Of a DNA stretch of 64,000 bases, positions 50,301-61,639 are shown in pieces. Position numbers and translations under genes: made by a program. Source of the stretch: Lithobates sylvaticus (Eukaryota; Chordata; Amphibia; Anura; Ranidae); contig CM053033.1 of NCBI GenBank assembly GCA_028564925.1, positions 109,786,752-109,850,751 of the forward strand, written 5' to 3'. The notes below the pieces were generated by a model. The model did not search any database. It had not been told where the DNA came from and saw only the letters and a list, made by a program, of their open reading frames with translations. Every line of letters begins with the position of its first letter. Positions within the stretch are counted from its first letter, which is position 1.

Positions 50301-51075
50301 GGAGGACGGTGTCAAGGTTTTTGGCAAGGTCACAGGCTCTTCTGGTGGCCCATGGGACCAGTGGCGTTTTGCTCTACTCATTTCCTCCTCTCCAGCTTTT
50401 TGCGCAGAATAATGGCTGCAGGGATTCCGGTCATTCTATTGGCTCTGATTAGGTCCCGTCGTTCTGGGTAAGCCGACCGGGTGTGCTTGGTCGCCGAAAA
50501 ACTGCCTCTCAGGGAGGATTTTCTGTCCCAAGGGCTGTTCTTCCATCCTGCTTTAGTCGCTGGTTTTAACGGCCTGGCTGTGATGAGCCAGGTGCTGCAG
50601 TTCCAACACTACTGATGGTTAGGGAGTCTACCTCCCTAGGAGGTTCTACCTCCGGATGTGGAAAGCGCATATATCCTGGTGAGTCACTGGGCATTCATCC
50701 TCGTTCTTTCTAGGTGGCTCCGATTCCGACCTCCCATTTACGGGGGGGATGAGCAGGAATAGGCCTTGAGTACCTTTTTGAGTGCCAGGTGTCAGCCTGG
50801 GTGGTCTTCTTCAGCGTCCCTTGGTCTCGCAATCCCTGGTGCGTACCGGTTATTCAAGGGGCTATACGTCTGTTTCCACCGGTGCGTTTGCTTCTACGGC
50901 CATGGGATCTGAACCTTTTGACTGACTGAGGACAGTGCATGGGCGTAGCCAGGTGTTTTGTTTTTCTTCTGCCTAGTCCTACTCCTGCGGAGACTATATA
51001 ACCCTATGGTTCTGAATAAAGAAGGCTGTGTCTGTCAATGAACTCAGAGAAACAGATTTTACGGTAAGTTAAAAA
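47350..51075 (+). mobile_element. DIRS-type retrotransposon (fossil)
   Basis: About 3.7 kb bounded by inverted terminal repeats: GTTCATTGACAGACACAGCC at 47371 and its complement ending near 51043, extending over some 100 bases each side. Plus-strand traces of a reverse transcriptase (near 49430) and RNase H/connection region (near 50250) are visible. It is clearly broken, with many interruptions, and a hAT MITE sits inside at 48900-49035. The copy looks old. The family call is from the inverted-repeat structure plus weak protein similarity. Confidence 0.7.
48900..49035. mobile_element. hAT MITE with perfect 8-bp target duplication
   Basis: A 136-bp near-perfect palindrome with termini CAGTGATGGCAAACCTTGG and CCAAGGTTCGCCATCACTG. 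It is flanked by GTCTAGGC at 48892-48899 and 49036-49043. It is inserted in the DIRS fossil. Confidence 0.94.
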
Positions 51076-51199
51076 TCCTATTTTTCTGGATCGTTCCATC
51101 CCATGATAGCACAGGGGTTGCAGATTTTTAATACATTGCACATTTAATAAACTACAGTGAGGTATAAACCTTTTTTTTTTCTGCCACATTTTCCAACAG

Positions 51200-51308
51200 C
51201 TGGCACAGGAATGGGCATTAAAACAACCTTCACTAACTTCCTACTTGTGTAAGCTTCATTTGCAAAATTTCTACAGTGAAAACCAGATGAACAGAGGAGA
51301 ATTCCAAG
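51200..51308 (+). CDS. SETX: SETX exon (entry to the helicase half)
   Basis: A 109-bp exon encoding 36 residues plus one base: LAQEWALKQPSLTSYLCKLH and LQNFYSENQMNRGEFQ. It joins NTFES from the giant exon in phase 0, giving NTFESLAQEW; human has NTFETVAQEW, as recalled. The acceptor is TTTTCCAACAG and the donor is CAAG/GTGAGA. The later residues diverge, but the spacing to a human GGEF/EF-like block fits. It is the last exon in the window. Confidence 0.92.
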
Positions 51309-51489
51309 GTGAGATAGTTTTAAATATTGCATTTGCTTAATTTTCACTTGAAGGAACAATGCAACCGTGATCAAATTTGAAAATATTTACTTCTCCAAAT
51401 GCCCGCTGTCAAAAAAGCAAATGTGCAGCTGGTCTTTTGGTTCTGACATTGTGCTTGCCTAAGGACCAGGCATATTTTTCAAACTTGTG
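51309..51489. other. Intron start
   Basis: No element recognised. Confidence 0.5.
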
Positions 51490-51745
51490 TAAGTTAAAAA
51501 CTGTTTGTTTTTTGTTTTTTTTCTGCTAGAAAATTACTTGGAACCTCCAAATCTCTCTATATAATATAATAAAACATTTTTTTTGCTCTCGGCATCTCTC
51601 TCTCTCTCGTTTTGAGTTACAGAGGAGGGTTTGGGCTAGAATCATTGCTCTCGCTCTAGCAAAATCTCTTGCTGTTCTTTCTTAGTTGGAAAAATGCCTA
51701 AAAAAAACGAAAAAAAATTTTTTTCCTGGAGAAGGGCACTGACTG
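51490..51745 (+). mobile_element. TTAA-type repeat fragment
   Basis: Contains CTAGAAAATTACTTGGAACC and TCATTGCTCTCGCTCTAGC, landmarks of the interior of the element at 27057-28976. Much of the middle is deleted and there are no ends. Confidence 0.6.
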
Positions 51746-52270
51746 TTCTCTGCAGCTGAGTCATCGTAGATGTGAATAATATGTCACCTTCATGGGGGGA
51801 AAAAAAGGGAAAAGTTTAGCTTTTAAAGTGGAGTTAAACCAGATTCATGAAATTTGAGCTGGGCACATATATCTGCAGTGTTTTGTTATCTCTCTTGAAG
51901 GCCCTAAGTCCAGTAGCTTTCTCCTGCTCCATTCTGTTATCAGCCTGACAACTCCTGACAAGTTCTCCATCACATATGATAAAAGCAGCTGGAGTTTTGT
52001 GTTGGAGAGGATGCTATAAATAGATTTGCAGAGCCCTGAACTATTCAACAAACAGAGCTGAAAGTCTCTACCTATGAGGGGAGGGGGGTGTGCCTTTCCT
52101 CCAATCAGCTGTCTTGGCTGTGGGCCCAGGCTTCACTGCAGTGCTGACCAGGAATAGAAAATCTCCTAACAGGATGTGCACTTTCTAAACAGTATATAAA
52201 GATGAAGACAGCAGATATGCATGTAAAACCTATGTAAGGATATTTTGTTTCATCCCTGTGCATTATCTGA
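51746..52270. other. Unclassified intronic DNA, possible repeat
   Basis: A TTTAAAGTGGAGTTAAACC sequence at 51823 resembles the inverted end of the repeat at 44856-45352 (CTGCTTTAA), but no unit can be bounded. Confidence 0.35.
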
Positions 52271-52279
52271 GACTGTTCA

Positions 52280-52495
52280 CTTCACTGATGGGCTGCACTG
52301 GTGGGTACTAATGGACACTGATAGGCTCCACTGGTGGGCACTAATGGATACTGATAGGCTGCACTGGTGGGCACTGATGTGGTACTGACAGGCTGCACTG
52401 ATGGATACTGGCAGGCTGAACTGGTGGGCACTAATGAGGTGGCACTGATGGACACTGACAGGCTGAACTGGTGGGCACTGATAGGCTTCACCCCA
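52280..52495 (+). repeat. Minisatellite of CACTGATGGACACTGATAGG-like units
   Basis: Tandem imperfect units of about 20-30 bases: GGCTGCACTGGTGGGCACT and TAATGGACACTGATAGGCT recur. Confidence 0.88.
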
Positions 52496-52499
52496 CCTT

Positions 52500-52641
52500 T
52501 CCACCCTAAACAATAACCTCCTCTCCCCCCTAGATTTTCTTAGATGAAGGGAAAAGAAAAAAATCGTCAACATATATCGGCCGCCCCGATTTTCTAAATA
52601 TTGGCATCGGCCAGAGAAAAACCCATATCGCTCAACCTCTA
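52500..52641. mobile_element. hAT element 3' end (second copy)
   Basis: ATATATCGGCCGCCCCGAT and ATTGGCATCGGCCAGAGAAA, then CCCATATCGCTCAACCTCTA, match the right end of the element at 12789-13993. The minisatellite just upstream is probably part of the same copy. The left end was not found. Confidence 0.75.
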
Positions 52642-52649
52642 CCTATCAG

Positions 52650-52857
52650 TGCCATCAATGACTTATTTGCAAAAACTTATAACATTTTTTTAATTTTATT
52701 TTTTCAGTCTCTCTTTTACTTGCCACCAAGCATGAGCAATTCTTTTTGCCCGACGCCCCGGACATGCAGCTCTGGGCACTGGGCAGCTGATTTAAAAAAC
52801 TGGCTTCTAACTTTTTTAGCTGGCTCCTAGATTTTAAGCAAATTTGTCAAGCCCTGT
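52650..52857. mobile_element. hAT element 3' end (copy of the 39657 family)
   Basis: GGCTCCTAGATTTTAAGCAA followed by ATTTGTCAAGCCCTG matches the right end at 40810-40843. The left end is missing. Confidence 0.7.
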
Positions 52858-54049
52858 GTTAATTACCCTCGCTCTCTGTTAGTTATACTATACAGGGGAT
52901 TACAAGAAGCGAATAACAAGTCAGATCAAGAGATTTGCGTTTTTAACTGTGTGTAAAACCTTCTTTTTTTTTTTTTTTTCTTCAAAATTATATAATGAAG
53001 AGGAGTCAGTCAGGGCTGCCACCAAAAAGACCAGAAGCAAGGTCCAATGAGCTAGGAAAAAAAAAACAAGGAGAGGGGCGCCTCTGAGTATATATCAACA
53101 ATAATTTGAAAAAAAAACAATATCCACTCACATGGAAGACTAATGTAGTGTTCAAATACGTCTCTGGGCTGAAGAGAGGATGGAGGACTACAAGTCACAG
53201 CGAGTCCATAAGATGCTGGCACCACATCAGATCCAGGCAGGGATAGGGTGGGATGGCTGAGCACAGCAAGCTCTCCTTCAGATATCCAGATTACACACTG
53301 AGATTGGATGGAGTCAAAAGTCAAACAGTCAATCCAGCTGTGGGTTCCGGGAATAGAGCAGTAAAGACGCCAGAGCCAGTTGCTGGCCATGCCGCTATGT
53401 CTACAAGGCTCGTACGGCGTCCGTTAGGTTGAAGTAACACGGCCATGATTCAGAGCCAAAACGAGGCTTGGAGGGCAAGCACAGCATGGCAAAGGGCAGT
53501 GACGTCACGATTATGCAACCCGTTTCCGAGTTTGCTCGCTATTGGTGGAAAGAATAGCGGCACTCCTTTCTCAAGCATGAGGGACAGTCACTGGGCAAGG
53601 GGTTTTTAAGTCTTTCAGGGGGTGGGGCCAGAGCGAATATCAGGAAAAAAATACACGCACATTTAAAAGAGACACTGCTGGAGAAGAACGGGTATAGATA
53701 TAGATGGATTGTAAATATAGGTAGATGGATGATAATATAAAATGGTGATGTTTTTCTTTAAAGAAACATGTATATAGTGGTATTAATAATAACAAAAATA
53801 AATATAAACACCAGGGTAATTAGAAGGTGAATATTTTGTAAATTAACAAGAAGATATATATATATATATATATATCTATTAGGTCCAATGTAGGAATATT
53901 GGCCACACATACCAGAATATAAATGGGAAGAAAAAGTTATTACAAACAAAATATGCATAAGTGTGCACATATAACATGTATTTGGGTCAGGATAATATAT
54001 ATAGGCATGTTTTATGGTAAACTGGTCCACCTAATGAGGAATGAAAAAG

Positions 54050-54240
54050 GGAGGGTAATGTATTAAAGGGGGGGGGGGGAGGGTAGGCTGGAGGAGAAGG
54101 GGAAAGGGAGGAAAGGGAAGAGGAGGAATCAAAAAGAAATGGGGGGGGGGGGGGGGAGAAAACGAAGAAAGAGGAGTGAAAAAAAGGGGGGGGGAGATGG
54201 GGGTGTTGGGTGTGTGGAGGGGGGGGGGAGTGAGATAGCA
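54050..54240 (+). repeat. Purine-rich low-complexity tract
   Basis: Nearly all G and A over about 190 bases, with several G runs. Apparent proline/serine and glycine/arginine frames are artefacts. Confidence 0.9.
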
Positions 54241-55490
54241 GTATACTTACTGAAATACGGACCCGCCACCCCCATATATATTAAAAAAAAAAAAAAAGGG
54301 ATTATGTATAAAAACCTGTGGTAAAAATGACAGATATAAATGGTAAATATTAACATTGAAAATAATAAGGGTATCATGAGATCAATCTAGACCGTGAATG
54401 TTTATAATACAGTAGCTATCTCAATAGGAAGAAGTCGCCACCAAAATAAAAATAATTACGAGTCAAAAAAAAATTTGTGGCCTCCAAAATAAATGCAGCT
54501 TGTCTGGGGATTAAAAAAAGGTCCTGGGCAAGAAAGAATTCCAAAGCTTGTAAACCAAATGGATTCGGGATAGAAGTATAAAGTGAGGTGACATATAGAG
54601 AGCCACATATAAGTGGGTCCCCACCTTGGAACTCCTAGCTCCATATTGTGCCAGTTCTCCCACTTATAAATATGAGAGAGGCCTGTAATTGTCATCATAG
54701 GTATACCTCAACTATAAGAGACAAAATGTAGAAACAAATCCAGACAATCACATTGTCTGTCTGATTTTTTTTTTTTTTTTTGAAAGAATTTATTTGCAAA
54801 TTATGGTGGGAAATAAGTATTTTGTCAATATCAAAAGTTCATCTCAATACTTTGTTATATATCCTTTGGCAATGACAGAGGTCAAACATTTTCTGTAGTC
54901 TTCACAAGGTTGTCACACACTGTTGCTGGTATGTTGGCCCATTCCTCCATGCAGATCTCCTCTAGAGCAGTGATGTTTTGGGTCTGTTGCTGGGCAATAC
55001 GGACTTTCAACTCCCTCCAAAGGTTTTCTATGGGGTTGAAATCTGTAGACTGGCTAGGCCACTCCAGGACCTTGAAATGCTTCTTACGAAGCCACTCCTT
55101 CCTTGCCCGGGCGGTGTGTTTGGGATTATTTTCATGCTGAAAGCCACGTTTCATCTTCAATGCCATTGCTGATGGGAGGAGGTTAGCACTCAAAATCTCA
55201 CGATACATGGCCCCATTCATTCTTTCTTGTACACGGATCAGTCGTCCTGTTCCCTTTGCAGAGAAACGGCCCCAAAGCATGATGTTGCCACCCACATGCT
55301 TCACAGTAGTTATGGTGTTCTTTGGTTACAACTCGGCATTCTCTCTCCTCCAAACACGATGAGTTTGTATTTCTACCAAACATTTCTACTTTGGATTCAT
55401 CTGACCATATGACATTCTCCCAATCCTCTTGTGGATCATCCAAATGCTCTCTAGCAAACCTCAGACAGGCCCGGACATGTACTGGCTTAA

Positions 55491-55949
55491 AAGGGTCTAT
55501 GCATTAAGGTGAAAAAACATCCGACAATGCCGCCCCCCGTTATACTTACCTGACCCCTTGAAAGTCCCGCGCTTGCCCCCGATGTCCTCTACGCCGCTCA
55601 CCCTGGCCGTTGATTGGCTAGAGTGGATGGATTGAAAGCAGCGCAGCCATTAGCTCGCGCTGCTGTCAATCACATCCAATGACGTGGCGCGCCGGGGGCG
55701 GGGCGAGTGATGCAGTGAGCTGCTACGGCCGCCAGCTGTATCACGGGAGCACGCCCGCAAGCACTCCACACCATGCGAGGGAGCTTGCATAAAGTTGTGG
55801 AGTCCTTGCGGGAGGGAGCCAAGACAGCCGCCGAGGGACCCCAGAAGACCAGGTTCGGGGCCACTCTGTGCAAAACGAGCTGCACAGTGGAGGTAAGTAT
55901 AGCATGTTGGTTATTTAAAAAAAAAAAAAATGTTTCCTTTAGTGACCCT
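55491..55949. mobile_element. TTAA-target element inside the Tc1
   Basis: Inserted exactly at a TTAA (55487-55490 and 55950-55953) in the Tc1 coding sequence. Its termini are AAGGGTC and GACCCTT. The CpG-rich interior, about 459 bp, has no coding capacity. The clean interruption of a known gene sequence defines both boundaries. A piggyBac-type non-autonomous element is the likely class. Confidence 0.88.
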
Positions 55950-56106
55950 TTAAGCAGGGGGACACGTCTGGCACTGCAGGATCTGAGTCCCTGGCGGCGT
56001 AGTGTGTTACTGATGGTAGCCTTTGTTACATTGGTCCCAGCTCTCTGCAGTTCATTCACTAGTTCCCCCCGTGTGGTTCTGGGATTTTTGCTCACCATTC
56101 TTGTGA

Positions 56107-56361
56107 CACCGCGCAGGTCCAGAGGAGCTGCGGGCAGGAGTTTTTAGGCGAGGACGAGGCTTCGGCCTAGTCCGTGAGGCCGGACACCGCGGACTGGGCC
56201 GAAGCCGCGGCCTTGCCTAAAAACTGCCCGCAGCTCCTCAGGACCGGCGCAGTGTCAGCACCGGTCCTGGTGAAAAAAAAAAACGATTTGCTGAAATTTT
56301 TAATAGATTTGACCTCTCTACTCGATTCAAGATTTAAATAAATTTTTTCCCCCAGCCCTAC
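56107..56361. mobile_element. Hairpin element inside the Tc1
   Basis: Contains a long GC-rich hairpin, GAGGAGCTGCGGGCAG at 56122 pairing with CTGCCCGCAGCTCCTC at 56224. It is followed by an A run and TTTTTCCCCCAGCCCTA. It replaces part of the Tc1 helix-turn-helix coding region. Ends are approximate. Confidence 0.65.
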
Positions 56362-56870
56362 TTGTATGTCTTCCATTTTCTAAATATTGCTCCCACAGTT
56401 GATTTCTTCAAACCAAGCTGCTTGCCTATTGCAGATTCAGTCTTCCCAGCCTGGTGCAGGTCTACAAATGTATTTCTGGTGTCCTTCGACAGCTCTTTGG
56501 TCTTCACCATAGTGGAGTTTGGAGTGTGACTGAGGTTGTGGACAGGTGTCTTTTATACTGATAACAAGTTCAAACAGGTACCATTAATCCAGGTAATGAG
56601 TGGAGGACAGAGGAGCCTCTTAAAGAAGATACAGGACTGAGAGCCAGAAATCTTCCTTGTTTGAAGGTGACCAAATACTTATTTTTCACCATAATTTGCA
56701 AATTGTTTCCACATTTTGTCTCTCATAGTTGAGGTATACCTATGATGACAATTACAGGCCTCTCATCTTTTTAAGTGGGAGAACTTGCACAATTGGTGGC
56801 TGACTAAATACTTTTTTTGCCCCACTGTACATGTTTCTTTAAGAAAAAATATCACCATTTTAATATAATA

Positions 56871-56871
<1 letters not shown>

Positions 56872-56920
<49 letters not shown>
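56872..56920 (+). repeat. (GT)n microsatellite
   Basis: About 24 GT units, in the right arm of the foldback; the left arm has no equivalent. Confidence 0.95.
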
Positions 56921-56924
<4 letters not shown>

Positions 56925-57639
56925 ATTTACCCTTTGAATGTTCTATAATTATTAATCTACTCTTTTATGAACTTTTGTATGCATCGCTTGTATATATAAT
57001 ATGCTGTTCTCCAGAAGTGTGTCTTTTAAATGTGTGTATTTTTTTCCTGATATTGGCTCTGGCCCCGCCCCATGAAATACTTAAAAACCCCTTTCCCAAT
57101 GTCAGTCCCTCCATGCTTGAGAAAGGAGTGCCGCTATTCTTTCCACCAATAGCGCGAAAACTCGGAAACGCGTCGCATAATCGTGAAGTCACAGCCAAGC
57201 GCCACGCTGTGCTTGCCCTTCAAGCCTCGTTTTGGCTCCGAATCACGGCCGTGTTACTTCCACCTAACGGATGCTGTACAAGCCTTGTAGACATAGCAGC
57301 ACGGCCAGCGACTGGCTCTGGCGTCTTTACTGCTCTATTCCCGGAACCCACAGCTGGATTGACTGTTTGACTTTTGACTCCATCCAAACTCAGTGTGTAA
57401 TCTGGATATCTGAAGGAGAGCTTGCTGTGCTCAGCCATCCCACCCTATCCCTGCCTGGATCTGATGTGGTGCCAGCATCTTATGGACTCGCTGTGACTTG
57501 TAGTCCTCCATCCTCTCTTCAGCCCAGAGACATATGTGAAAGCTACATTAGTTTTCCATGTGAGTGGATATTATTTTCTTTCAATAAATTATTGTTGATA
57601 TATACTCGCAGGCGCCCCACTCTTTGGTGTTGTGGAAAA

Positions 57640-58105
57640 CGCCTCTGTCCACGAATACAACCTTAACATGGGAGGGGTGGACCTCAACGACCAGTTGAAG
57701 CTGTATCTAATTGCCCCGTAAGGCCAGACGCAGGTATAAAAAAAAGTGTCTGTATATTTAGTCCAATTGGCTCTGCTGAATGCTTTTGTGCGATACAAAA
57801 ATTTAGGACGAACTGGATCCTTCCTAAAATTCCAGGAAAAGATCATCACAGCCCTTCTGTTTCCAGACTGTGCTGTGGCCCACCTTCCCAACGCAAATGC
57901 AGTGAGCTGGCTGCATGAGAGGCATTTTCCGTATGTTCTCCCTGTTAACCCTACCCAAAGAAACCCCCAAAGAAGATGTGTCTGCAGAAAACGCGGATAT
58001 AGGCGTGACAACCGCTTTTTTTGGCCCTCCTGTCCTGACCAACCTGGTCTCTGCATTGGTGACTGTTTCAAACGCTACCACACACTAGTGAAATATTTAG
58101 CATAG
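57640..58105 (+). pseudogene. piggyBac transposase, C-terminal fragment
   Basis: The plus strand encodes YNLNMGGVDLNDQLKLYL, the piggyBac motif containing the last catalytic aspartate. A stop at 57718 and a frame change follow, then SVYLVQLALLNAFVRYKN. The C-terminal cysteine-rich domain comes last: RRCVCRKRGYRRDN, FFWPSCPDQPGLCIGDCFKR and YHTLVKYLA before the stop. The N-terminal two thirds are missing: the fragment begins right after the second foldback element ends. piggyBac transposases cut and paste at TTAA. Confidence 0.88.
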
Positions 58106-58560
58106 GGTACAGCATTGCACAGTCCTAGGGCACACTTACACAGGGTCTCGAAAAATGAGATGGCCATCACATTTTGAGAGACCCTAATCTGGAACGTTTA
58201 CTTTTACAGTTTATAAAAATGCAGAAAAAAGTAAATAAAAAAGCCAAAAAGAGTTGTTTTATTTTTCTTCTCTATTGTTCTCTCCCTTACGTTCTCTATA
58301 TTATCTGCTCTATTGTTCGCTCTCTATTGTTACTGTATTTTAGAACTGTAATGGTTTATTTTTACTGTGTTTTATTGTATTTGCTTTGCAGGTATGGTAT
58401 GTCTTACTGTTGTACTGTAATGTTTCTTTGTTTATTGTTAACCATCATTTGCTTAGCAGGTACACCATTCAGCTGCAGCACGGGTTTATTTAGTCTGACA
58501 GCAACAGCGTTTGCTCCCACGACACGTAAAGCCCTGACTCCAGCGCTGTAGGAGGTGATT
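58106..58560 (+). other. Region downstream of the piggyBac fragment
   Basis: AT-rich sequence that is probably the 3' noncoding part of the piggyBac element. No terminal repeat is recognised with confidence. Confidence 0.45.
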
Positions 58561-59579
58561 TCCCCACCACAGTTTAAAAAACAAAAATGGTACAAAAATG
58601 CCCATCATTAGAAGTGGTATTCTAATGGTGGGCATACCCACTGATCAATGTTTTTTTTTTTCGTTCAGCCCACAGGCTGCATGGAAAAAAGGAACATTAA
58701 AATATATTCCAGACAAGGGCCAGCAACTTACTGGTGTGGAATTTAAATGGTTATACCAGAATGATGCCTGCAGGTTTAGGCATCATCTTGGTATCATTCT
58801 TTTCAGCCAGCGGTCAGCTTTCATGTAAAAGCAATCCTAGCGGCTAATTGGCCTCTAGACTGCTTTTACAAGTAGTGGGAGGAGTGTTGTCCCCCCCGCC
58901 ATCTTCCATGGTTTTCTCTTGTTCTCCTATCCCACCAGTGACCCTGAGAATGCAGCCGGTGGTTCCGCCAGCTGACCATAGAGCTGATCGCTCCAATCAT
59001 CTCTATGGCCTAAGAAACCGGAAGCTATGAGCATTTCATGACTTAGGTTTCGCCGGATATAAACAGCGTTTATATCTGCACCAACCGATCTTGGTGTGGT
59101 CAGATGTTTTGAGGGCAGAGGAGAGATCTAGGGTCTAATAGACCCCAATTTTTTCAAGAGTACCTGTCGCTACCTATTGATATCATAGGGCATATTTACA
59201 TTCCCTGAGATGACAATAAAAATTATAAAAAAAAAATGAAAGGAACAGTTTAAAAATAAAAAAGCAAAAAAAAATTAAAAAAAGCACCCATGTGCTCACG
59301 CGCAAACGCAAGCGCCGGTCTCATGTCGTATGTAAACAGCAATTTCACCATGCATGTGCATTAAAATTAAAGTGTTGTGTTTTTTTTTTTATTTATTTTT
59401 TTTTTTCCAAAAAAATTGCGTTTGAAAAATATAAAATTGCTACACCTGCCATTGTAATCTGTGGGGCCTTTGCTTTATATATAATATTTGGGGGTTCAAA
59501 GTATTTTTCTAGCAAAAAAAATACAAATATTTTTTCATGTAAACAAAGTGTCAGAAAGGGCTTTGTCTTCAAGCGGTTA
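58561..59579 (-). mobile_element. TTAA-type repeat, reverse orientation
   Basis: Reading on the minus strand from 59579: CCGCTTGAAGACAAAGCCC, GACACTTTGTTTACATG and TTGAACCCCCAAATATTATA, the same start as at 63838-63930 and related to 27061. It continues to about 58561, with ATGATGCCTGCAGGTTTAGG (58762) pairing with its neighbour as a hairpin. No coding sequence. Confidence 0.6.
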
Positions 59580-61365
59580 GAAGAGTGGGTGATGTGTGAC
59601 ATAAGCTCCTAATGGTATGCATAAAATGCCAGGACAGTTCAACCCCCCCCCCTGCACAAAGTTGTCACTAAATATATTTCTCAAGCATGCCATGGGCATA
59701 TGTGGAATTACACCCCAAAATACATTCTGGGGATGGGGACACCACATGTGTGAGACTTTTTGGGAGCCTAGCCGCGTACAGGACCCTTAAAACCAAGCAC
59801 CGCCTTTCTAAAGGCGTAAAATTGTGATTTTTACGCCTCACTACCTATCACCGTTAGGGAGGCCCTGAAATGTCCATAGCACAACCCCCCCCCCCCCCCC
59901 CCCAAGATACCCCAAGGTATTTGCTAAGAGGCATGATGAGCATTTTGAAGCTCATTTGTTTTTGAAAATTAAGAAATAAAAGAAAAATGTGTTTTTTTTT
60001 TTTTTTTTTCAATTTTGAAAACTTTGTGAGAAAAAGCAAGATCTCCAAAATACTCAGCGTGCCTCTCAGCAAATAGTGTGGGGTGTCTACTTTCCAAAAT
60101 GGGGTAATTTGGGGGGGAGGGGTTTTGTGCGATCTGGGCATTTCATGGCCTCCGAAACTGTGATAGGCAGTGAGAAGTGAAATCAAAGATTTACGCCCTT
60201 AGAAAGCCTGAAGGCGGTGATTGGTTTTCGGGTCCTGTATGCGGTTAGACTGCCAAAAAGTCCCACACATGTTGTATCCCCATACTCAGGAGAAGCAGCA
60301 GCAGGATGTATTTTGGTGTGTAATTACACATATAACCATGCCATGTTTTGAACAATATTTCATTTAGTGACAACTTTGTGTTTAAAAAAAATAATAATAA
60401 TTCTAATTTTCCCAGCACTTGTGGCAAAATATAAAATATTCCATGGACTCAACATGCCTCTCCGCAAATAGCTTGGGATGTCTTCTTTCCAAAATGGGGT
60501 CATTGGGGGGGTTGTGCCATCTTGGCATTTTATGGCTCTTAAAACTGTGATGGTAGTGAGGAGTAAAATCAAAAATTTACGCCCTTAGAAATCCTGAAGG
60601 CCGTGATTTGTTTTTTGGGGTCCTGTACGCGGCTAGGCTCCCAAAAAGTCCTACACATGTGGTATCCCCATACTCGGGAGAAGCAGCAGTACTTTGGGGT
60701 GTAATTCCATATATAACCATGGCATGTGTGAGCAATATATCATTTAGTGTAATTTTTTGGCATTTTTCAATCACTAGTGACAAAAAAAAAAAAAAAATAT
60801 TCAATGGGCTCAACATGCCTCTCAGCAATTTCCTTGGGGTGTCTACTTTCCAAAATGGGGTCATTGGGGGGGGTTGTACTGCCCTGCCATGCCATTTGGC
60901 ACCTCAAGAAATGAGATAGGCAGTCAAAAACTAAAAGCTGCGTAAATTTCAGAAAACGTATCCTAGTTTGTAGACACTATAACTTTTGCACAAACCAATA
61001 AATATACGCTTATTGACATTTTTTATTTTAATTTTTTTTTTTTTTACCAAAGCCATGTGGCTGAATACATTTTGGCCTAAAAGTATGACTAAAATTTAGT
61101 TCGTTTTTTTTTTATTATAACAAAGTATAAATTATAATTTTTTTTTTCAACGCTTTCAGACGTTTTCTGTTTTATATCGCAAAAAATAAAAATCGCAAAG
61201 GCAATCAAATACCATTAAAAGAAAGCTCTATTTGTGGAAAAACAGAACGCAAATTTTGTTTGGGTACAGCATTATTGCAATTGCCAGTTAAAGCAGCACA
61301 GTGCCAAATTGTAAAAAGTGCTCTGGTCCTTGAGCAGCCAAATCTTCCGGGGCTGAAGTGGTTAA
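59580..61365 (-). mobile_element. Tandem-unit TTAA element, copy A
   Basis: The outer end at 61362-61365 is TTAA preceded by CGGGGCTGAAGTGG. The interior is built from units of about 360-400 bases marked by TCTACTTTCCAAAATGGGG (60087, 60481, 60841) and by one inverted unit near 59880-59960. Each unit carries TCCCAAAAAGTCC and CATACTCAGGAGAAGCAGC-like blocks. No gene is present. Confidence 0.8.
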
Positions 61366-61639
61366 TGAATACATGGCAGCATTATCTATTTGTATTTTTA
61401 TTGTACAGTTCAGGACAGAGGAGTTGATTCTTAGACTATAAGTTTTGATTAGACACTAGCAAAAAGGTTTGCTCGGAAATTGTACTCCTAGAACCCCTGC
61501 CACTTCATGAGGCTCCAGGTTTCTTTTTTTTTTTTCTAGTGTCCTTCGTTTGGACCCCTTCTCCTGTTAAATTATTTCTGCTTTTATATTTTTGATTTCT
61601 TAACTAATTTTTTATTTTTTTCTATTTATTTTTTTTCAA

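Larger units (their letters stand above)
54882..56510 (-). pseudogene. Tc1 transposase, interrupted
   Basis: The minus strand starts at the family ATG (56510). Catalytic blocks appear as VIWSDESKVEMFG near 55405, with the first aspartate, [20 protein letters not shown] near 55110, where the usual second aspartate is asparagine, and [20 protein letters not shown] near 55030, with the glutamate retained. The helix-turn-helix part around 56380-56500 is damaged by the second insertion. The coding frame is broken several times. Confidence 0.88.
54642..56827 (-). mobile_element. Tc1/mariner element, copy 3, with nested insertions
   Basis: The right end is GCCCCACTG before TA at 56828. The inverted subterminal sequences GAGGTATACCTATGATGAC and GTCATCATAGGTATACCTC lie at both ends. 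The outer ~50 bases of the left end are missing. Two insertions lie inside (55491-55949 and about 56107-56361). It sits in the spacer of the second foldback element. Confidence 0.9.
53060..57625. repeat. Second giant foldback element
   Basis: The left arm (53060-53790) and right arm (56828-57625) are reverse complements. Matched pairs include GGGGCGCCTCTGAGTATATA / TATATACTCGCAGGCGCCCC, GTGGGTTCCGGGAATAGAGC / GCTCTATTCCCGGAACCCAC and CTTTAAAGAAACATG / CATGTTTCTTTAAG. The arms differ at scattered sites. The spacer of 3 kb holds purine-rich DNA (54050-54240) and a Tc1 element. No coding region is seen in the arms. Confidence 0.9.

Noticed and set aside
55500-56260. CpG-rich DNA as a possible promoter or CpG island of another gene
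   Set aside because: It coincides with the two GC-rich insertions inside the Tc1 and no exon follows.
53052-57666. Similar open frames at 53052-53390 (minus) and 57271-57666 (plus) as a duplicated gene
   Set aside because: They are the two arms of the same foldback element; no known protein is encoded and one frame crosses the element edge.
57589-58081. Minus-strand open frame of 160 residues
   Set aside because: It is the shadow of the piggyBac transposase fragment, whose conserved motifs read on the plus strand.
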